Positions 33,179 to 47,352 of a stretch of 64,000 nt of DNA are shown piece by piece. How positions within the stretch are numbered: the stretch's first letter is position 1; every line of letters begins with the position of its first letter. The notes under the pieces are model-generated. The model made no database searches and was not told where the DNA came from. It worked only from the letters and a program-made list of their open reading frames with translations. Origin of the DNA: Magnolia sinica (lineage: Eukaryota > Streptophyta > Magnoliopsida > Magnoliales > Magnoliaceae); assembly GCF_029962835.1 (NCBI RefSeq), contig NC_080583.1, positions 2,294,001 through 2,358,000 on the forward strand. Reading direction: 5' to 3'. The translations under genes were made by a program, and so were the position numbers.

Positions 33179-33855
33179 TAGGGGTGTACATGAATCGAGC
33201 TAGCTCGGTTAACTCGCTCGACTCGACTCGAAAAAGATCAATTCGACTCTGTTTGAAGCTGAGTTCGAGCCGAGTCGAGCTGATTTTTTGAGCTCGAAAA
33301 TGAGTTCGAGCTAAGTTCGAGCAGGCTCAGCTCGACTCGACTCGGATCGAATCTAGCTCGAATTGAACTCAGATTGAACCAATTTGGTGACTCAGTTACT
33401 TTGCCACTAATGTTGCCCACCAACTGTTTGATAAAATGACTCAACCAAATGTGGCTGTTGGCAAGGAAGGTTTAGATAGTGGCAAGGAAGGTTTAGCCAG
33501 TGACGAGCAAAGTATGTATATTAAACAAATACATTTTTTCTCTTTATTTTTTTGAGTTTTTATATTACTTAAAAGGTATTCGGTAAAACACTTGTAAAAC
33601 CATTGCCTCTATTTTACAAATAGTGAGATTGTAAGGTTGCAGTTTTGGTGTTTGTGAAAATGTCTCAACAACAAACTTGGCTCAATCTTAGCTCGAACTT
33701 GGCCTGAGCTCGCCTGAGTTGTTGACTAAATTGAGCCAAGCGGCCCGTCATGCTTAAGAATCAAGTCAAGCCGAGTCTGTGTTGAGGTCAACCAGTGTTC
33801 GAGCCGAGTCAAGCCGACGCCAGCTCGACTCAGTTTGACTCGATGTAAACCCCTA
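33179..33855. mobile_element. non-autonomous hAT element, GAGCTCGA-rich, 8-bp TSD
   Basis: 677 bp, starting TAGGGGTGTACATGAATCG and ending CGATGTAAACCCCTA, with perfect 8-bp target duplications ATTATGAT (33171-33178 and 33856-33863). The interior is rich in CTCGACTCGA and GAGCTCGAA words near both ends, with a unique AT-rich middle (33450-33660). No transposase. Confidence 0.9.
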
Positions 33856-33863
33856 ATTATGAT

Positions 33864-36498
33864 TTCGAGAATATGCTGTCTACGCGCGTGTATAAGGCAG
33901 CTCATTTACACACCACTAGATGTGCTAGGATAGCATACGTATGTGAGATCTGAGCCGTCCATCAGGTTCATCTTTCCATGTAGATTACCAAGATCAAAAC
34001 TCAGACCAATATTCTCAACTTACGGGCCACAATTTACAAAACAAATGGATGGATTGCAAAAACTCCTCTAAGTTCTTCTCAACCGTCCGCTTGCTTCTAA
34101 CCTTTCGACATGCCTAATAAGCAGCCTAGCCTACTTCTTGGCCCATGGAATCTAAAGAATGGACCCACCCGATAGACGGCTCTCATCTCACACTCATTTG
34201 CCACCGCATGCAGATGGGCTCCATCCACACGTGTGTGGGCTCCGTACAGAAGAAGATATGAAGCTGAGATGTTACAACCTAACCAACCCCTTAATAGAAA
34301 CGACGTAAAAAAGCATGGTTGGTTTTTCTCATGCATGATCACATGCATGCTGTAGTGGAGTATGACCGTATGGTAAGATATGGTCCATCCGCACTTCATA
34401 GATACGAACCCATGTCCTTTTCATGATGTCACACTCCATGCCATGTATGATTCACACATGCTGGTGTGGAAAGGAACACATGGGTCTTTTTACCATAAGA
34501 AGTAAACCCTAGTCATTTTCATAGCCATTAGCAACCGTAGACGTAAAACTGTGTGTCTATGTGCATAGGCCGACATGCACATGTATACACATCCATACAT
34601 CTCATCTATTCATGACTGCTTGCATATAAATATAGTCTCTATGTTTGGGCATGCACGTTGGATAATAAAGAAGTAATGAATTAAAGTAGAAAGTATTTGA
34701 AAGAAAGTTTTTTTAAAAAATCACTATAATCTTCATATGTAATTGACATGACTTATGTAAATCTAGACTCTTGAATTTACCAAAAATAGTAATAATATTA
34801 AGATTAGGAACATATAAATACCCATTAACTTCAGGAGTGGTCCACTAAAAAAGTTTTATTTGCACTTATCAAATATGGGCCTTGCAAATTAATTTAGAGC
34901 TACAGGCATGAAATAATATTAGTTATACCCTTCTCACTGCAGGCCCTACATTTTACAATGCCTATGGTGTTTTCTTTGAGCCACGTCGTAAATCATTTGT
35001 TTTAAAAAAAAAAAAGTAAAAATGTCAAATTTTAAACTTGGATTTGGATTAAAAATGAATTGTTAAAACATGAGAAGTAGTAATTGAAATTGTAACCTTT
35101 TTTTTTAAACTTCAAATTGAAATTTAACCCTCCAAAGCATTGTTATTAATATGTTCGTGGGTCTGTCACGCTCCAAATTCAAAGGTCGAGTCCTACTACT
35201 TTTCAAGTTTCAAATTCGAATCATAGTAATTTATTTGTTATTTATCATGCTTGATGAATGGTTAATGAACTTCCGAACACCTAACTTAGCTTATGAAGAA
35301 GGATTTCTAAATTTTCAAATATTATTACTATAATAATTCTTAGTTGACTAAGATGTAGAACTCATTAATACATTTTCAATTACGTATCACATGCAAACAC
35401 CAATTAAATAGTCAAGCCCTTTCTAACCTTAATGGTCGTATGCTGATGCAGCGAAAATTAAGTAATGGGTCATACGCTGAAAAAGATGGTTTGAAAAGGC
35501 ACTTAACTGGAGACCCTTTCAAAAAAAAAGGTCCTAGCCCATATCTAACAAAGTCATGTTTCGCCAATCAAATCTTGCCACGTCACCATGTTATTGCTGT
35601 GGGTAACCTAATTAAGGTCCATTACATGCACAATGTCAATCATGGGTCACAAAGTCGTGCCCATTATAAGCTATAGTAGGTGTGAGGCTGTTGTTTCCAA
35701 TCTTGGCCATAGTAGCCTGATTTCTTTCAATCATGGCCGTTCATAAATTCATGATCGACCTATCTAACAGCAGTAAGACATTGGCTACACGTATACAGGC
35801 AGTAATGCACGTGTGTATGTGCCTACACACACCAATTCGTTTCTACGTAACAAGATTTTGTGACACATGCAGGGATGCACCCCACAACAAAATGAATCCA
35901 AGCCGTCTCAACCAAGCGTCCGTACACCCTACTTTACCCTGTACACGTGCCAATGAAAATAGTGAATCAGAACCATTAATCTAATGACTTTACTGCTGAT
36001 GGCCCATCGTTCAAAAACCATATTGATCAGGTGGTCCTAGCTATCCAACCATCAGCTTTTAATAACAATGGTAAAACCGGGACGTTAATGGTCCTAATTT
36101 GTTGGTCATGAAATTGGACAACAATCAATGGCTAGGATTATCTGATCAACGTGGTTTTCTAATCTAGACCGTCCATTCTAAGGCCATAGTACTGGTTGAC
36201 CAGCCCCACTTGCCACATGCATGGTGGAAGGTAGGTTGCATGGAAGCTCAGCTGAATGGGGTCCACCGAATCATTTCACTACATCCCACGGGTCAAAATA
36301 TGTGATGAGAGCGACGCTTCAGTACAACGCCACTTGTGGGTCCCACCCATGCAACGGCCTGCATTTAAGGTTTTGGTGCCCTTGACCCCTGCATTGTTCA
36401 CATGAAAGAGCACAAATCTTAATTTTCTTTGGTGGATGAGCTGTTTTTTAACTAACATTATCATGGGATTATTTTAATTGAGAAAATAAAAACTCTGG
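33864..36498. other. gene-free stretch
   Basis: Many short frames on both strands without protein-like features. Homopolymer A/T runs near 34700-35110 and GGTGGGCC-type debris. Confidence 0.4.
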
Positions 36499-36866
36499 TA
36501 CTCTGGCAGAGTGTGATGGCTGATATGCAGGCACTAAGAAACCGCACATATATATTACAGGTAACTTAAATTAAGCCATCTAAATCATGCGTACCAGTTT
36601 AGATGGCCCGAAAACTGTAATTACACTGATTTGGATCCACAATCGGTGGACACTTAGTGGACAGTTGAAATGAATAACAGTCAGCGGTCAGAATCATACA
36701 AACAAATGGCTGTTAATCAGAAGTCAGGATCATTCAATCAACTTAACGTTTGAAGATGTCCTATCTACAATGGTTACTGAAATTTGGACAGTTTAATTTG
36801 TGTTAATATTGCTACGTGTATAATTTTTGAGTGCCTGCGTATCAAGGATAACCCTGTACCAGAGTA
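36499..36866. mobile_element. TIR MITE with TACTCTGG ends
   Basis: Left TACTCTGGCAGAGTG with TATGCAGGCACT just inside; the right end read in reverse is TACTCTGGTACAGGG with TACGCAGGCACT inside. No coding capacity. The same ends bound 60494-62066. No clear target duplication. Confidence 0.65.
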
Positions 36867-39712
36867 TGAAATAGCCCCTTCTTGTAATTTTTAACTGATT
36901 TTGGCAAGCTAACGTTGGAGAGCGATTGATGGGTAAAGGAACAATATTTAAAGAATATTGAGCCATTATACGGTAGGAGGTTTTGTACCTCATTAAAGTG
37001 AAGTGGGCCTAAAATGGGTCCATCAGCAATGACGATGGACCGTTGGATGGGAGCAGTCCATAATGGATTGCTGATCGGCCCAATATCTATCTCATCAGAC
37101 GATCACAACCATCCAAGTAAGGCCCTGAAAAATGGATGGTGTGATCGTCGTGCAATTATCGTCCCTTTCTTTTTTTTGCACCGTCGACGTGGATCTCTAA
37201 TTATCCAATCATCATTATTTTTGGGTCATCTTGAGATGGGCTCGTCCAACCAACGGTCGCCGTTGATGATAGCTGTCTCCAGTGGGCCCCACATGGGGAT
37301 TACCATGGGGAAAAGTTCCAAAGAATTAATGCTGGATAGTGATAGTAGATCAAGGAATAACGAGAACAATATTTTAAAAATAAAAATAAAATAAAATAAA
37401 GAACAGGAAAAGAGAGCATTACAAAGCCCACGCGCGTGTGCAATACATCTCATGTACACGCCACATGTGCCAACATGAAATGATAAATCGAAGATCCACT
37501 CCATCCATCAGAAATACATAGCTATGTTGATTCTATATCATGAAGAACCATCCTACTCCACTCATCAGGTGGGCCACATTTTACAGAACAAATGTGGATC
37601 TGAAAAACATGGCTGAAGTTTTCTAATCCATCTACCTATTTCCAATATTGGGGCCACACCTTCTGAGTGGACCAGAATGCCGTACCAACATGATGGGAGG
37701 ATAGGATCTCATACCTATTTGCCATGCTGGCACACGTGCGGTGTATACATGAGCTTTATTGCATAAGCGTGTGCACTTAGCAAGGGAAAGAAGGTGGATG
37801 AGACAAGGAATTGAAGGTTTCGTTGGAAAATAGCAATACCAAACCCTTCCAACGTGGCAACCACATGCGGATGCTGTATTTTATGTGGCATCTTGCCTCT
37901 TTCTTCAAATTGGAATTGTTCCAAATTCTCGTTCTTAGATTTTTCAATTTGGAATTATTCCAATTCTCGTTCTTAGTTTTGGTTTTGAATGAAAGGATTT
38001 CAATGTCTTAAGCATTCCAATTTCAAATAAAATATTCCAAATTATCTATGTTGGTTTTGAATTTGGATGGAATTACAAAACAATCCATTGGTTGAATGTA
38101 AATAATGATTGAGAACTGCTAAAGGCGGTTTTTTGTAAACTGGAGGATTTGTGCTACATGTGCCAATTCTAGTGTAGGTGTGTGAGATCCAAGACATTCA
38201 TCATGTGGGTGTCTTTGGGAACATGCCCTTGCCATAGATGGACATGCAAGCTTTGATTTCCAAGGTTTTTTCTTCTGTTTGATGATAAAGAAATAATTTT
38301 ATATTTTCTTATATTTGTATTAGGTGTCCATGTTATATATATATCCCAATGGGTCTGAGCCAAATCAATAGTAAATGAGCTTGGATTTGAAACTAGACCT
38401 ACCTAGGTGGGTTTGGGTCTAGCCCAAATTACTACATTGGCTAGGCAGCGTACTTAACAAATATCCTTATTCATAGGGTGGGAAATTTTCCTTAGAAGTA
38501 TATAATATTATTAAATAGAATGCATCAAATGCATACAAGGCATTTTTTAAACAAGCAATGCATGCTCAAATCCTATCACAATTAGACAGAATAATTTTTA
38601 AAAATAAAATTTTATTAAAAATAGTAAAACTTTTATGAGGATCTTAAAATCAAAATCAAAATCCCAAATAAATATTAGTCCAATTAATGATTTTAAAAAC
38701 TCTAAAACATGTGAATAGATAATAACAACAAAACTAACTTAAAAATAGTAACTTTAAACTTGGGATGCAACTTTGATATGGTAAATGGCATTTTTTAATA
38801 AAATTAGTCGGGTAACTACCTATGTTGCTGAGTAGTTGCTACCCCACAAAGATTATCTTCATTTGTCTTATGATAATTTCATGCTTCAGATGGACAGAGT
38901 AGTTCACTTGATGAAAGGCTCGAATTTCTCATATGTGTGCCATATTATGACCTGCTTGTGTGGGGATGCCTACTGTTTTTAAAATTAGTGGACCTCTTAA
39001 TTAAAATATAAAATATCTACCTGAATAAAATATGTTGTTAGTTCTTAATAAGAAGTCTATATCTAACAAAAAATTAGAAGTTAGACCAATCCAACTTAGA
39101 TTTGGTCTTTAGATTAATAGTCACGTGTGCAAATCTTTTTAGCCTAGACTCAACATACACTCTTCTATAAAGTCGCAAGGAAGGATGTGAGGGGATAACT
39201 CTTTTGAATCCATGGGACTTCTTTGGACTTCTCATAGAGCTCCTCGAATCCACGAAGAAAATAAAAAGAAAATAGAAAATAAATTCTATAAAATTTAAAA
39301 TTGATTGATGAATTGACTAATTTGTATATGCCCGTTACATCATTAATATTTTAAAACAAACTAAAATTCGTAATTACCAAAAATAATAAATTTCTAATTT
39401 TAATAAAAATCCTAATTCTACTAAAACTCTTCTAAAGACTAATTTCTAAAAATAAAAATTTCAAATAAACTTTGTTAAAAGAATCCTAACATAATTACAA
39501 GTTATTTCTAAGAGTGAAGAAAATTTAAAACTCTAAAGATAAAAATAAAAATATATTTAAAAAATTCAAAATTACTAAAATATAGTATGTTTTTTCTAAA
39601 AATTCGTTTTTAAGCTGAAAGTGCACGTTTTCTGTCAAAATAGACAGTTGTGATCTACTTTATGAGTCGGTTCATCTCAGATGGCCTGTTTTAATAAAAA
39701 TTGATAGGTTGT
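36867..39712. other. gene-free stretch
   Basis: Contains low-complexity A/T sequence (37375-37400, 38590-38800, 39000-39600). No gene or complete element bounded. Confidence 0.4.
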
Positions 39713-39881
39713 TGTAAAGTCTTGGAAATCGGGGGTCGTACATACACTCAACTCCCGAATTCCCAAGTGTCACTTATCATAAATTTTATGGTATTATGAT
39801 TAATAACGCTTCATTGCGCAACTTGGAATCACCTGGAACATGGAACACAACCACAACTAGTCTACTGAAATGAAAAGAGAT

Positions 39882-39920
<39 letters not shown>

Positions 39921-42705
39921 GTGTCCAAAAAAATAAAAGGGTCGCACAAGACATTACCCAACAAAATCACAAAAGAATAGCATGTCTAAAAAGAATAGAG
40001 CTGGGCCCACTACTCAGCGATCCAACGTCCCTTCTACTGATCCGTTGGGGTCTCACTCATCAGTTGGAAGTAGGCGAACTCATCCTCCTCATCGAGGCTC
40101 ACATCGCTATGCTCCTCATACTCGGCATCACCTGCATCTACGGACGAGTCTGGTTGATATTTTAAAACACCGTCCTAAAGTGGGAGTGAGTGATCAACTC
40201 AGTGGGTGTTATTAGTCATAAGTTGTAACAAGCATCAGTTATAATAAGAATTTAATGAAAAGTAGCCAATCATAAACACCTAACTAATCTTATTAATGCG
40301 TATACATGACGGATGGTATGATGCATACCCTCGCCACAACTCTCTCTCGAGCGACTCCATCTAACGATCGCGTATGACCAACACTTCCTCAGAGCAACCT
40401 CGACTGTCGAATCGCCACCCTAACTAAGCAATGCAATGCGATCGTGTTAGCCGAGTTCTTAGCTAGGTTCATTCATACAGTAGGTTGGGGAATCTGATAC
40501 ACCCCATGTATCAATACCTTGATCTGGTTACGAGGCCAAGACCCCCCAACGTATGAGGTCAAGACCCCGCGATCCGTGATCTCGTCGGGTTCCCCGTCCC
40601 CGACTTCAAGCACACAGGGAGTGCTGAAATGTGAGATCGCTCGCGGTCACTACGGGGCGGCGCGTCACCCCAGCGTAGGCCGACAGCTCGGACACAGTGT
40701 CTCATTCCACCATGCCCAGCTCACGAGACAGTGAATCAATTTCAATCTGGCTAATGATGGGCTACAATGGTTGTAGAGTGTTCCAGGTTCCATACATATG
40801 TGAGCAAACAAGGTTAACAACAAAGGTTGGTCAGTAAGTAGGCTAGACCGCACGAGTCAGGCGAGCACGTGACGGACGACATCGAGTGCGAGAGGCCCAT
40901 GTAATCAAACTACTACCGCCCACGTGCACCCACCCAAATCTATGGGGTTTAGCCTCGGGGTAACCCTACCAATGGGTTTACCGTCTCTCCTTATGTTTCC
41001 TAACCAACACAAGGGTTTGAGAACGGTTCATAATATGTCAACCATCGGGTTATTAACTAGCATAACAGTAACATGTTCACATACACCTCAACATATGATT
41101 CAAATATACCAACAAGCGAGCTACAACATCACGAACAAGGTGCATGTGAGTGGTGTGGATTAGGGGGAAGTTAAGCACTTCCTACACCTCGAGAGATCAA
41201 ATACACAAGAGTAATGAATCATGCACACTACGAATCAACACATATGAGAAAAATCAAACAAACATGAGCATGTAATCATCCATATACTAAATCATGTGAG
41301 AGGCAAGATTATCATCAAATGAGAACAAACATGCAAATCCATACAATTTCAACAAACATATCATCCCTAGGTTTCCTCTAGATTCTTTAATACAACATCT
41401 CATTCAAACAAAATCATTAAACTCCTATTATAATCGGTGCTAGGCCACCTAAGGATAATAGTCAACACCTATGGATCGTTGGAGAGTTGGAAAACAACTT
41501 AGGAATGTGAATTTCAGGGTCGATCAACCGGAATCCCTAAAGCAATCATTGGTATGTTAGATTTTCATGCAAATCCCCTCTCATCACAAGGGTTTCAAGA
41601 AAATGGGTGATGGATCTTACTTAGACGATCAACGGAATGAATGGGCGGTCGTGAATGAGGGTTTCTTCTTAGAGAAGAGATAGGGAGTTGTAAGGTTTGA
41701 TTTTCCTTGGCCCCACCTCGATCTAGGGTCCACCTTGCTTACCTTCACTCTCTCTTTCTTCTCTTTTACTCTCTTGCTCTCCCTTTACTCCTTGGTAGTA
41801 GAGGTGAATGAGAGAGTTATGAGAGAGCTAAGGTTTATTTCTTAAACTTGGGCCCTTTGGCCTTAAGTTTCAACAACTTCCTAAAATAGCCATGTAGGAC
41901 TCCCTATTGGTGTTGGGGCCACACTAGCACCCCCTTGGCCACCAAACTTGGTGTGTATGTGTCCCATGGCCCAATGAGGGATTATGCAGAGTTTGGGAGC
42001 AAACGGATAAACGAATATGGGATTTGATCATATGGTTCCAATCTTTAAATGGCCCTGTGGGGTCCATTCCAGTGATTGGAGCAGTTCTGGTGGTCCTCTG
42101 ACCCTGAAACTCATAGGGTAGGTGCTCCATAGTCCGATGAAGAGCCATGCAAAATTTGGGAACGATCGGGTATGGGGTTTGGTCGTACGAGTCCGATTTG
42201 TGATCAACGGTCGCCGTGCCACGGCCGGGTCCCATATTTTGTGGACGGACGTAGGAAAACACATTAGGCCTTCACCGTAAATTTTGAAGAAATCCAACGG
42301 CTGAAATGTCTTACATTTCAATTTTATTTACAAGTGTCAGATCCCAATTTTGGCATTAGAGGGGCGCGTTTGGCAAATGCCAGATTTCACTTCTGGGTGT
42401 CCACTGAATTTGTGGTCCACAATGGCCTACAAGCCCAGTGAGATATATGCTTGCCTAAACTTTTAAAATTTTCTGACCTTCCTGCATCGCGGTATATCCC
42501 GCACGGGCTGTTGCTAAGTGTAAACGGTCATCTGGTTTGACTGCCCGCATTTGGTCATGTCATGATCCGTCTGGTCTATTCAATTTGGGCTAATCTTGGA
42601 TTAATTTATCTGTGGTACCTCATTACGAGTGGCTTAAATGAACAGTCCTGTGGCAAATCTTACGTGGGCGCCCCAGGACACTGTGCTGGTTGGATAGGAC
42701 GATCA
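39713..42705 (-). mobile_element. solo LTR-like copy of a long TGTAAC-type LTR
   Basis: Read on the minus strand it begins near 42705 and aligns with the start of the block at 52727 (CCAACCAGCACAGTGTCCTGG against CCAACCAGAACAGTGTCCTGG), then TTAGCAACAGCCCGTGCGGG. It runs to an end near 39713 with GTACGACCCCCGATTTCC, which matches the 3' end of the LTR at 52514-55980. Conserved interior blocks include GATCGTTAGATGGAGTCGCTC and ACGGTGTTTTAAAA. No protein-coding region, primer-binding site or partner LTR was found next to it, and no target duplication (GTTGT versus AAAGT). The long structured LTR suggests a Ty3-gypsy origin (inference). Confidence 0.65.
39886..39921. repeat. (AT)n microsatellite
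   Basis: About 16 uninterrupted AT units inside the LTR copy; absent at the corresponding place of the 52514-55980 copy, which has only TATATAATTAT. Confidence 0.9.
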
Positions 42706-43863
42706 AAAGTTATAGTCAATTTACGGTCCACCTTCTTTCAACCCAACCATGCTAGGAACATATCTATGACACATTCTACATCATATACTAGCTTATTTGA
42801 ATTTAGACCTAACTCCAAGCAACTCACTTGCATTCTTTTTGGAGAAAGGTAGTGGGACTACTACTTAATCTTTATTAAATGATGAAAAGAGAGTATAAGA
42901 ATGGAGACCAAACCTACATGGCCATTGAAAAAACCAACAAGGAATGCAAAACCATCCGCTATTTAATACACATACACAATAGCCCCATGTTATCTAAACA
43001 AAACAACGTGCATAACTTCACAGGAGGAGCAAATTTATGAAATGTGCTAATCCCAACTGAATCACACACATATGAGCCATTTTTACTTACAGTCCCAACT
43101 CCTAAACTGACTAAGCTGCTAATACTAAAGTAATTAGAGAATCAGATATGTACAATAACAACATGAAGTTCATGGCATAGCATTAAAACATAACAAAAAA
43201 GAAAAAAAATAATAAATAAATAAAGTACAAAAATAGTAATATAATCCCCATTAATAAAAACAACATGAAAAAGAAAATTTTGAAAATATATTTTCTCTAA
43301 AAATGGTTTTCCGTCTGACCTAACTTAAATAGCCATTTCATCTTAAAACAAACCTTACGAACGAGGGTATGTAAGTCTGAATAGAAATGATACATGTAGA
43401 GTTTTAAACCTTGGTCTTAAGGGACAAAATGCCTTCTCTTATCTATGTTTCTAAATAAAAATCTCTTTTTAAAAAATAAAAGGAAATATTTTGAAATAAA
43501 AGTTAAAAAACGATTTTTTTACATTTTCAAATTTGAAAATGTACACATCATTTTTTAAAATAAATTAACCAACTAAAAATATCTTCTTATTTGAAAATAT
43601 TTGAAAAGATCACCACCCATGTGATGATCGAGCCGTTTTCTTCGTAAGGCTCCAATAAGAATAGGTCAGAGGCCACAATGCCCGTAACAAGATTATTATA
43701 ACCATGTAAAAGAAATAAAATATAAAAATATTAACCCAAGTCCAGTGATTTATGTGCAGTCTTTTAAAATAACTGGCTTGTCTAGCCAGCTAGGGTTTTT
43801 CAACATTGGGTTTCTTAATTAATTTAAAGGGGTGAAAATGGGCCACGTGGTCCAGTCTGTAAG
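42706..43863. other. intergenic, nothing recognised
   Basis: AT-rich with an (AAAT)-rich tract near 43200-43225. No gene. Confidence 0.4.
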
Positions 43864-44590
43864 GCGGCGGATTAGGTGTAGCCTCAGCCTCGGTCTCACC
43901 CAAGGCTGTGGGGCTCACCTTAATGTATATATTTTATCGTCACGCCATGCATCTATTTTTGTTGGAGGACTGCGGAAGCACACAACGGTGAATTAAGTAT
44001 TACAATCGCACCACTGAGACCAATCATAAATATTTCGAATTTAAAGCACTTATGCAACTCTACGTGACTCCATGCAACTATTTATGACCCTTCAATATCA
44101 TTTTAATAGTATCAAATAGCCTTTGATAGGATCAAACATCTTCGACATCATTAAATTAAAACACCAAAATATTTTAACAGTGAAACATGAATTTTTTGAA
44201 TTTTTTCAACGGCATCAAGATGTCTTTGACAAAAATGAAGAAGACCCAAATCTCACGGACAGTATTAATTGAGAGCCCTACCATTAAAAACTTCATACGC
44301 CTAATATAATGTTTCCATAATTTATATTTACCATCCAACTTGTTAATAAGGTCACATAAGCTTAAATTTTTTAAAAAAAAAAAACACGGACATACCTTAT
44401 CCAAGGCTTTTGTAGCTTATTAATAGTCCATCACTACTGTTTCCCGTAATATAGTTCACTTGAGAAATGGATCTACTGAATTTTTGAGCCAATGCCCTAA
44501 AATGATATGACAAAATGGATTAATGGAGTAGATATAGAATACATACATCAAGGTGGGTCCCACTGTAAGGGCCAGGCTGAATTCGCTCCC
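43864..44590. mobile_element. foldback MITE, GATTAGGTG family (diverged copy)
   Basis: The left end GGCGGCGGATTAGGTGTAGC and the right end read in reverse, GGGAGCGAATTCAGCCTGG, are the family termini. CTCACCCAAGGCTGTGGGGC and AGGTGGGTCCCACTGTAAGG are the subterminal blocks. The middle is extended and AT-rich compared with the ~515-bp copies. Confidence 0.6.
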
Positions 44591-46424
44591 CCTCTGTAGG
44601 ACCCCATCAGCCTGGACGATTGGCCTACTGTAGGTTTTCCCTATTTTGTGCAGGACATCCTAGCCACACGAATGTGGCTCACAACATAGAAGTTGAATGG
44701 CGTGAATATCGGAATAGTCCGCTAATCAGGCAAAGTACATCATTGATGGACACAGCTGATGGTTGAATCAACGTGTGTTTGTAGTCCACCTAATGACTGA
44801 ATTGTTCTGGTTTTCAATTGATCTTGCAGGAGCAGCTCTCCCCACCGTTCATCTTGCGCGCCCAGAGTTTCAATAATCAAACATATAAGACAATCACAAC
44901 GGTTACTCTTGACCATCTGCCGTACACATTAAGACCACTGATCAGATGGATGGGATCATCTGATGGATGTCTATTTTAAATCAATTACCATCCACAGCAT
45001 TGGAAATTACATGGACGGTCCCGATTGATGCGTCTGATTGCCACGTGCTTCCTTGCGTGGAGAGATGTCTCTACCATGTTCAGTTCTCACTCGAGAGAAA
45101 TGATACGGTAGATTAAGAGCCAGAAGAACGGTTCTTAAGAGCTATCTTTCTACGTAGCAAACGAAGGGCCATCCATCAATCTGAACCGTTCAACTAGTGG
45201 GATATGAGATGTTTCGAAAATAATACCATCAGAAGACCTTAGCTATCATTTATCTTTACTTTCCACCAACTAATCTTGACCATTCACTGTTTTTCTTTCA
45301 CACCGTCAATTTCAAGGCCACTGTTTAGATGGCTAGGATCATCCAATCTACGTCTATCTTGAACCAACGTCTATCCATAGTGGGACCCACTAAATTGAAA
45401 ATCCTGATTTAAACCATGCCACGTGTACTCCAGTCTAATAGTGTAAGCCACCTATCAGCGAGAAGCAAGTGGATTTATCCGGATTTTAAGATATGACATG
45501 GCATACCGTGATTGGTGGTTCACCCTATTACGTTACGGCATGCCGGTGGGACGATCCTAACCGTTTGATTTGAGAGAGAATTAACCACCACCTATATTTG
45601 AGGCATGTTCTACTGGATTAGTTAGGATCATCCATTTATCCTGAACTTTGTATTGATGGTCCACTCACGTGGAGCCTTGTAAGTTTGCCACGTGTATCCA
45701 TTTGATCTTCTGTAATTCGCAAGGTGGGCCCTATGTTAGAAGTGGGGTCCAGTTGCTGTAGCCTGTTGTTGTACTACCTACCCGTAAGTAACAATTTGAA
45801 TGGCTAGGATCATCTCATCGAGTTTTTTTTTTTTGGGTGCTCAATCCATGGTGTTATTCAAAATACCAACGGTCTAGATTAGAAAAGAAGGGCCCCACTT
45901 GTCATAACTGAAAATCTACGCATAGTATACAATGACGCGTGTGGCCCACCATATAATTCCTCAAAGATGAGTAATTATTGCAAACTTGTTTTTTTTTCTA
46001 ACTGAACACACACGTGCAACGGTCGCCGTGCAATCGGTACCATGAAAATGGGGGCCCTACCATGAAGATCGTCTTTAAAGAAATCAGTCTGATCTGTTCA
46101 ACAGGTGGGCCACACCTGTATGTTGAATCAGACCGTCGATTGTCCATTGATTTGCGTTTATTTGATCAGTTATCTTTTCATGTCGGACATGGGGCTCTGT
46201 GTATGACGTATAGAAACCGTGAAAGAGGCGCACGTGTAGTTAATTTGGACCTTACATTTATTGGATCTTACAGTGCGTGGTCCACGGATGAACAGCCACA
46301 TTAATTGGACGGTCCTAATCTTTCTAATAGTTATTTCTGTAGGTGGAATGTATACCAACGCTTCAACCTTTCTGGTTACCATCGGGTGGGGCCCACAACT
46401 CATTTCGTGTTTGAATGTTTATGT
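44591..46424. other. gene-free stretch with dispersed repeat debris
   Basis: No coding frame. GGATCATC and GTGGGACCCACTA words recur. Confidence 0.4.
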
Positions 46425-46953
46425 TACCGAAAAGGTCGCGGATTAGGTACTTACCCAGGCCCCACCAAATACGGTGTGGTCCTTACCGTGGTGTACACTT
46501 TGATGTATGTATTCTACATCCATGCCGTCCATCGGGTTTTTCAGATCATTTTTGCGCATCAACTCAAAAATGAGCAAGATCTAAATCTCAGGTGGGCCAT
46601 AACATCCAGTTCTGAGTCACCTTATCAAAAGGTTGGATGGAAAATAAACATTAGTCAAACATCACAGTGGGCCTCAGGAAGCTTTTAATGCTGGGGTTTT
46701 CAATCACCACCGTTTCTTTAGTATGGTCCACTTGAGATTTGGATCTACTTCGTTTCGGGGCTTATATCCTAAAATGATATGAAAAAACGGATGAACAAAA
46801 TAGATTTAGAATACAAACATCAAGGTAAATGAACTTGAAAAATGGATGGACGGAATCGATTTAATACACATATATCAAGGTGGGGCCCACTGTAAGAGCC
46901 GCGCACCGTCTTGGGTGAGGCCGGTCCGCATCTAATCCGCTCCCTACCGAAAG
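46425..46953. mobile_element. foldback MITE, GATTAGGTG family, with target duplication
   Basis: The element is about 46434-46944. The left end is GGTCGCGGATTAGG; the right end read in reverse is GGGAGCGGATTAGATGCGG. TACCGAAA precedes and follows it (46425-46432 and 46945-46952), giving an 8-bp perfect or 9-bp 8/9 duplication. The right half contains a local ~75-bp duplication (AAAAAACGGATGAACAAAAT near 46783 and AAAAATGGATGGACGGAATC near 46839). Non-coding; the halves form an imperfect palindrome. Confidence 0.8.
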
Positions 46954-47352
46954 GCCTCTCGTGTGATTAGACGGAGCACACGTGCCAGACGAGCAAGTAT
47001 ATGGGACATTTGATAAGGTGGCCCCCACCATAAAAGTGGACCGACGTAGAATTCGTAATGGACCTGGTCGGTCACACATGTTGGATGTGGACCGTTGATA
47101 ATTTTTTAAACCGTCCACTTTTTCATATGACGGTGGCCCATCTGACAAGGTGACGAGTCTGATTGTTTCATTTTGTTCATCTTCAAGGTGGGGACCACCT
47201 TATTAACCACTAAGATAGTCCTCACAAGTGCCATTTTGGCACGTATGCTGCTCGTGAAAGCGCGTGTGGGGCTAGTAAAACATCTCACGCAAAAACGCGT
47301 TTTCCCGTCCCCGTCAGTAGTCACGCAGGAAACACAGCAACTTCATAAATCA

